Source of the DNA: Acidobacteriota bacterium
Lineage (GTDB): Bacteria > Acidobacteriota > Vicinamibacteria > Vicinamibacterales > UBA2999
Direction: 5' to 3'
Assembly (NCBI GenBank): GCA_013140955.1
Contig: JABFRY010000022.1
Location: 1-10,747, forward strand
DNA length: 10,747 nucleotides
The position numbers and the translations under genes were made by a program. Below the pieces are notes generated by a model that saw only the letters and a list, made by a program, of their open reading frames with translations, ran no database searches and was not told the DNA's origin. This document shows, piece by piece, positions 7,352-10,747 of this stretch; positions within the stretch are counted from its first letter, which is position 1, and each line of letters begins with the position of its first letter.

Positions 7352-8605
7352 GTGACACACCCACACGCCGGACAGATCGTCGATGGTTCGTTCGCCCTCC
7401 ACGGGTTCTCGGTCCCGTTCCGATTCCCGGTGGTCTTCGGGGAGGACATCTGGAGCCCCACCCGGCCGCTGTTCGCCGACATCGTGCGCCGCCTCGAGCC
7501 GGAGCGGCGCCACCGGGTGATGGTGGTCGTGGACGAGTTCGTGGCCCGCGAGCAGCCCTGGCTGCAGGGGCACATCGAGGCCTACTTCGCCGCACATCAG
7601 GACTCGCTGGAACTGGCCGGGCCTGTCGTGCTGGTGCCCGGCGGCGAGGCGGTCAAGAACGACGTCACCCACACCTTCGCGCTGCTGCAGCGCGTGAACG
7701 ATCTGGGCATCGACCGGCACGCCTTCATCACCGTCATCGGTGGAGGTGCCGTGCTCGACATGGTGTCGTTCGCCGCGGCGATCGCGCACCGCGGCATCCG
7801 GATCATCAGGATGCCGACCACCGTGCTCGCGCAGGGCGATTCGGGAATCGCGGTCAAGAACGGCATCAACCTGTTCGGCAAGAAGAACTTCATCGGCACC
7901 TTCGTGCCGCCGTTCGCCGTCATCAACGACATCCAGATGCTGCGTTCGCTGGAGCGCCGCGACGTCATCGCCGGCGTGTCCGAGGCCATCAAAGTATCGC
8001 TGCTGCGGGATCCTGACTTCTTCGGCTACCTCGAACAGCACGCCTCGCGCATCGCCGCCGGCGACGACGAACCGCTGGGTCCGGTGGTGCGCCGCTCGGC
8101 CGAGCTCCACCTCGCGCACATCTGCGGCAACGGCGATCCCTTCGAGCTGGGGAGCGCCCGGCCTCTCGACTTCGGACACTGGGCGGCACACAAGCTCGAG
8201 TCGATCACCGCCAACCGCCTGCGACACGGGGAGGCCGTGGCCATCGGCATGGCGCTCGACCTGACCTACTCGGTGAGGAAGGGCTTCCTGGCGCGGGAGA
8301 CGTGCGAGCGCATCCTGGCCGTGCTCGAAGCCACCGGTCTGCGCCTCTGGGACGAGGCCCTGCTCGACCGCCAGCCCGACGGGCGCCTGACGCTGCTGAA
8401 GGGGCTCGACGAGTTCCGCGAGCACCTGGGCGGCGACCTGCACGTCACGATGCTGCGCGACATCGGGCGCAGCTTCGAGGTGACAGAGATGGACGATGCC
8501 GTGGTGGCGGACTCGCTCGTCGAGCTCTCGAATCGGGCTTCGGCTGCAGCCCGTCCTGCTGGCGCATCGGCTGTGATGGCGGCGCGGACCACGCGGCCTG
8601 CATGA
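7352..8605 (+). CDS. eboD: EboD, 3-dehydroquinate-synthase-like sugar-phosphate cyclase
   Basis: This 417-residue cytoplasmic enzyme of the 3-dehydroquinate synthase superfamily is placed in the EboD branch because eboE and eboC follow. An NAD-binding half carries PGGEAVK at 96-102 and GGG at 130-132. The metal site is intact by comparison with AroB: E211 in GVSEAIK, H276 in LDFGH and H292 in LRHGE, with the normal 16-residue spacing between the two histidines. It departs from AroB in two active-site loops. The usual GGGVxGDxxGF reads GGGAVLDMVSF, and the usual DSSVGGKTG reads DSGIAVKNG (163-171). These changes suggest a substrate other than DAHP. The last 25 or so residues are an Ala/Arg-rich tail. 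The gene has a GTG start and is separated from eboE by one base. The real reaction of EboD is not known to me. Misassignment as a housekeeping aroB is possible but unlikely. Confidence 0.9.
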   Translation: MTHPHAGQIVDGSFALHGFSVPFRFPVVFGEDIWSPTRPLFADIVRRLEPERRHRVMVVVDEFVAREQPWLQGHIEAYFAAHQDSLELAGPVVLVPGGEAVKNDVTHTFALLQRVNDLGIDRHAFITVIGGGAVLDMVSFAAAIAHRGIRIIRMPTTVLAQGDSGIAVKNGINLFGKKNFIGTFVPPFAVINDIQMLRSLERRDVIAGVSEAIKVSLLRDPDFFGYLEQHASRIAAGDDEPLGPVVRRSAELHLAHICGNGDPFELGSARPLDFGHWAAHKLESITANRLRHGEAVAIGMALDLTYSVRKGFLARETCERILAVLEATGLRLWDEALLDRQPDGRLTLLKGLDEFREHLGGDLHVTMLRDIGRSFEVTEMDDAVVADSLVELSNRASAAARPAGASAVMAARTTRPA

Positions 8606-8606
8606 G

Positions 8607-9896
8607 ATGAGGGCCGGCGAGGCGTTCCACCTCACCTACTGCTCCAACATCCATCCCGGCGAGCGATGGCCTGACGTCCGGGACGTGCTCGCCAGTGCCC
8701 TGCCCCGGGTCCGGGAGCACCTGGCCCTGGCCGGGCCCATGGCCGTCGGGCTTCGGTTGTCGGCCGATGCGGCGCGCGAGCTCGAGCGTCCGGCCGCGCT
8801 CGACGAGTTTCGCGATTTCCTGCAGCGTGGGCAGTACTACGTGCCCACCATCAACGGCTTTCCTTACGGGGCGTTCCACGGGCAGCGCGTCAAGGACCAC
8901 GTGTACCTGCCCGACTGGCGCAGCGCTGAACGTCTCGACTACTCGAACCGCCTGGCCACCATCCTTGCGGCCCTCCTCCAGGGCACCGGCCTCGGCGAAG
9001 GCAGCGTCAGCACCGTCCCTGGCGGTTTCCGCGGCCATATTCGCTCGGAGTCGGACGTGCAGGACATGGCGACCGGCATCCTGCGGCATGCAGCCCTGCT
9101 CGCGCGAATCCGGCAGGAGACGGGTATCTCGCTCGGCCTGGCGCTCGAGCCCGAGCCCGCGTGCCTGCTCGAGACCACGCACGATGCCGTCGCGTTCTTC
9201 GAACGTCACCTGCTGTCGGATCGCGCGATCGCGCAAGCCAACCGGGGCGCCGACATCGCGCTCTCGGTGGACGACGTCCGGCGTCACGTCGGCGTCTGCT
9301 TCGATGCCTGCCACGCCGCAGTGGAGTTCGAGGACCCGGCAGACGCCCTCGCCCGCCTGCGGCAGGCGGGCATTCGGGTGATGAAGGTGCAGCTGTCGTC
9401 GGCACTCCGCGTCCCCGACCTGAACGCCGCGGCCTTCGCGGCGCTCGAGCGCTTTGCCGAGGACACCTACCTGCACCAGGTCGTGGAACGCAACGACGCC
9501 GGGTACGTGCGCTTCGCGGACCTGCCAGACGCACTGGCCTCGGCCAGGCCTGGCCCGGAGAGCGGCACTGAAGGCGGCACTGAAGCTGGCACTGCGGGTG
9601 GCACTGAGGGTGGCACTGCGAGTGGCACTGAGGCTTCCGCCGCGGGCGGCGCGCGGTCGCGGGAGTGGCGCGTCCACTTCCACGTGCCGATCTTCCTGGC
9701 AGAACTCGAGGCATTCGGAACGACGCAACCGCAGCTCGAAGCGCTCATCGCGTGCCTCAGGGAGACCCCGGTCTGCTCCGTCCTGGAGGTGGAGACCTAT
9801 ACCTGGGACGTGCTGCCCCCGGAGTATCGCCACGGGGACGTCTGCGCCGCCATTGCCCGCGAACTCGCGTGGGCGCGGCAGGCGCTCGCCCCATGA
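8607..9896 (+). CDS. eboE: EboE, TIM-barrel sugar-isomerase-like metabolite traffic protein
   Basis: This 429-residue protein is of the xylose-isomerase-like TIM-barrel type seen in ebo clusters. It opens with the characteristic YCSNIHPGE (11-19). Candidate metal and active-site residues lie at strand ends: E181 and E183 in LEPEP, D233 and H236 in FDACH, H357 and H359 in HFHVP, and E396 in VETYTW. This fits a divalent-metal barrel enzyme acting in the cytoplasm; the substrate is unknown. Ebo genes are linked to export or handling of metabolites such as scytonemin monomers in cyanobacteria. The start is 1 base after the eboD stop with no clear Shine-Dalgarno, so translational coupling is likely. 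The stop overlaps the eboC start by 4 bases. An odd feature is a low-complexity Gly-Thr-rich insert at about 312-350, encoded by six 12-bp tandem repeats, between the barrel strand regions and HFHVP. It probably forms a flexible surface loop. Confidence 0.9.
   Translation: MRAGEAFHLTYCSNIHPGERWPDVRDVLASALPRVREHLALAGPMAVGLRLSADAARELERPAALDEFRDFLQRGQYYVPTINGFPYGAFHGQRVKDHVYLPDWRSAERLDYSNRLATILAALLQGTGLGEGSVSTVPGGFRGHIRSESDVQDMATGILRHAALLARIRQETGISLGLALEPEPACLLETTHDAVAFFERHLLSDRAIAQANRGADIALSVDDVRRHVGVCFDACHAAVEFEDPADALARLRQAGIRVMKVQLSSALRVPDLNAAAFAALERFAEDTYLHQVVERNDAGYVRFADLPDALASARPGPESGTEGGTEAGTAGGTEGGTASGTEASAAGGARSREWRVHFHVPIFLAELEAFGTTQPQLEALIACLRETPVCSVLEVETYTWDVLPPEYRHGDVCAAIARELAWARQALAP
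9564..9635 (+). repeat. Six tandem 12-bp repeats inside eboE
   Basis: The units begin at 9564, 9576, 9588, 9600, 9612 and 9624, each starting with GGCACTG and varying in the last five bases (for example GGCACTGAAGGC). They are in frame and encode six tetrapeptides of the form G-T-(E/A)-(G/A/S), residues 320-343. A 12-bp unit changes length without a frameshift, so copy number could vary between strains without breaking the gene. They have no spacers and are not CRISPR. Confidence 0.95.
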
Positions 9897-10591
9897 CGCC
9901 CCGCCGATCGAGGCTCCGCTCGTGGATGCTGCTCGCCAGGATCTCCAACCTGCCGACGATCTGGACGAACGTGCTCGCGGGACTGGCGCTGACGACGGAG
10001 GGGCCAGCCTGGTCGTCGTACCTGTGGCTGGCCGCGTCGATGTCGTGCTTCTACACCGGCGGCATGTTCCTCAACGATGCCTTCGACCGCGACATCGACC
10101 ATCGTGAGCGGCCCTCGCGGCCCATTCCCGCCGGCGATGTTTCGGCCAGCGAAGTGTTCGGCATCGGCTTCGCGCTGCTGGCCGCGGGGGCACTGCTCCT
10201 CGTTCCCACGCCCACGGCCCTGCCGTGGGGGCTCGCGCTCGGCGTGGCCATCGTCGTCTACGACATGCGGCACAAGGGGAGCCGCCTCGGGCCCTTCGTG
10301 ATGGGCCTCTGCCGGGGGCTCGTCTACTGCACGGTGGCTGCGGCCGTCGCGGTCGTCACGCCCGTGGTCCTGCTGGCCGCTGCAGGCCTCACGGCCTATG
10401 TGGCCGGCCTGACGCAGGTGGCGAAGCTCGCTGGTGCGAGCGCGCGGTGGCTGGTGCCCGCGCTCATCGCGGGCATCTCCCTCGTGGACGCAGCCCTGGT
10501 CGCGTTCCACGCGCCGCTCGTGCTCGCGGCAGCCGCCGTCCTCGGGTTTCCCCTCACGTTGTTCCTGCAGCGCTTCGTGCCTGGCGACTGA
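9893..10591 (+). CDS. eboC: EboC, UbiA-like prenyltransferase homologue
   Basis: This 232-residue integral membrane protein belongs to the UbiA prenyltransferase superfamily. The first aspartate-rich motif, which binds prenyl diphosphate through Mg2+, is intact: N61, D62, D65 and D69 in NDAFDRDID, followed by the family's RPIPAG at 76-81. A later YDMRHKG and LGPFVMGLCR segment matches the loop before the middle helices. About seven hydrophobic segments are visible. A clear second DxxxD motif, normally in the C-terminal half, is not seen, and the protein is short for the superfamily, so the transferase activity is uncertain. In ebo clusters this protein is expected to work with EboD and EboE at the cytoplasmic membrane, perhaps lipid-tagging a metabolite; that is inference. 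The start is the ATG overlapping the eboE stop (ATGA). An open extension back to 9665 lies wholly inside eboE and is rejected. Confidence 0.88.
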   Translation: MTPRRSRLRSWMLLARISNLPTIWTNVLAGLALTTEGPAWSSYLWLAASMSCFYTGGMFLNDAFDRDIDHRERPSRPIPAGDVSASEVFGIGFALLAAGALLLVPTPTALPWGLALGVAIVVYDMRHKGSRLGPFVMGLCRGLVYCTVAAAVAVVTPVVLLAAAGLTAYVAGLTQVAKLAGASARWLVPALIAGISLVDAALVAFHAPLVLAAAAVLGFPLTLFLQRFVPGD

Positions 10592-10602
10592 CGTCGTGCG
10601 GG

Positions 10603-10647
10603 GCGCTGGCCCGCGCTCAGACCGAGGCGAGGGGTGCGGGCCGGCGC
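10603..10647. repeat. Inverted repeat between convergent genes
   Basis: GCGCTGGCCCGC (10603-10614) can pair with GCGGGCCGGCGC (10636-10647), with one G-U pair and a 21-base loop. It begins 11 bases after the eboC stop and runs into the end of the minus-strand gene. There is no T tract on either side, so at most it is a weak terminator-like structure between converging genes. In DNA this GC-rich it could be chance. Confidence 0.35.
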
Positions 10648-10747
10648 TCGAAGAGGTGCGAGAGCATCAGGTCGCGTACGGCCGCCGCATCCACCGGCCC
10701 GTCGAGGGCGCCCGGCTCCGAGGTGATGACAAGCGGCCCCTGCTCCA
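10617..10747 (-). CDS. C-terminal end of an unidentified protein, cut by window edge
   Basis: A minus-strand frame is open from the right edge to a TGA at 10619-10617 and encodes about 43 residues, beginning EQGPLVITSEPGALDGPVDA and ending in APLASV. Nearly all third codon positions are G or C, as in the clear genes here, which supports real coding. Its converging orientation, 25 bases from the eboC stop, fits a normal gene end. Too little is visible to name it. The pattern of a short strand, a proline-rich loop and a closing helix could be the end of a phosphodiesterase/alkaline-phosphatase-type protein such as EboF, but this is a guess from position. Confidence 0.55.
   Translation of the reverse strand, partial: EQGPLVITSEPGALDGPVDAAAVRDLMLSHLFERRPAPLASV

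Noticed and set aside
5779..7575. A 598-codon open frame on the minus strand
   Set aside because: It lies antisense to the RnfD/NqrB-like gene and crosses into eboD. Its product is low-complexity and unrecognisable.
7241..8635. A 464-codon open frame on the minus strand
   Set aside because: It is antisense to eboD, whose metal ligands and family motifs are unmistakable.
9564..9635. A CRISPR-like array
   Set aside because: The 12-bp units are contiguous, have no spacers and are in frame within eboE.
8445..9833. A 462-codon open frame on the minus strand
   Set aside because: It is antisense to eboE, and its repetitive Ala/Ser stretch is only the reverse reading of the 12-bp repeats.
9665..9892. 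An upstream in-frame extension of eboC
   Set aside because: It lies inside eboE and encodes non-hydrophobic, Arg-rich sequence. The ATGA overlap at 9893 is a typical coupled start.

Overview
The window looks like chromosomal DNA from a high-GC, Gram-negative environmental bacterium. A PEP-CTERM sorting tail implies an outer membrane and an exosortase. The mix of a PEP-CTERM cohesin-like protein, a dockerin-like C-terminus, a YdjY-domain protein, an RnfD/NqrB-like membrane protein and ebo genes suggests Acidobacteriota, possibly Vicinamibacteria. That placement is inference from gene content and was not tested by phylogeny.

Layout. Positions 1-513 are the 3' part of a 23S rRNA gene, followed by a long spacer, a complete 5S rRNA gene (791-908) and a strong intrinsic terminator (923-956), so the left edge is the tail of an rRNA operon. 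About 520 bases without a convincing gene follow (957-1480). The next block has two secreted-protein genes. One is a 701-residue protein with a signal peptide, PKD-like domain, squalene-cyclase-like toroid, Big-1-like domain and a C-terminal type I dockerin-like duplicated calcium loop (1481-3586). The other is a 212-residue cohesin-like protein with a PEP-CTERM anchor (3874-4512), closed by a textbook terminator. A dockerin-like domain on one secreted protein and a cohesin-like domain on its anchored neighbour is the most interesting signal here: it could be a small, non-cellulosomal surface-attachment pair.

The third block (4651-7215) is a tight two-gene unit: an exported YdjY-domain protein, then, 6 bases later, an RnfD/NqrB-like membrane protein fused to a C-terminal cysteine-rich Sel1-repeat region. 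No other Rnf/Nqr subunit is visible.

The fourth block (7352-10591) is a compact, translationally coupled part of an ebo cluster in the order eboD (3-dehydroquinate-synthase-like), eboE (TIM-barrel metal enzyme-like), eboC (UbiA-like prenyltransferase). The gap between the first two is 1 base and the last two overlap by 4. Ebo clusters are linked to moving or handling small metabolites across the cytoplasmic membrane, for example scytonemin precursors in cyanobacteria. eboA and eboB are not in view. A convergent partial gene enters from the right edge on the minus strand; its tail could be the end of a phosphodiesterase-type EboF, but that is only a guess.

All complete protein genes lie on the plus strand. 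The many long antisense and alternate-frame open frames are products of the high GC content and were rejected.
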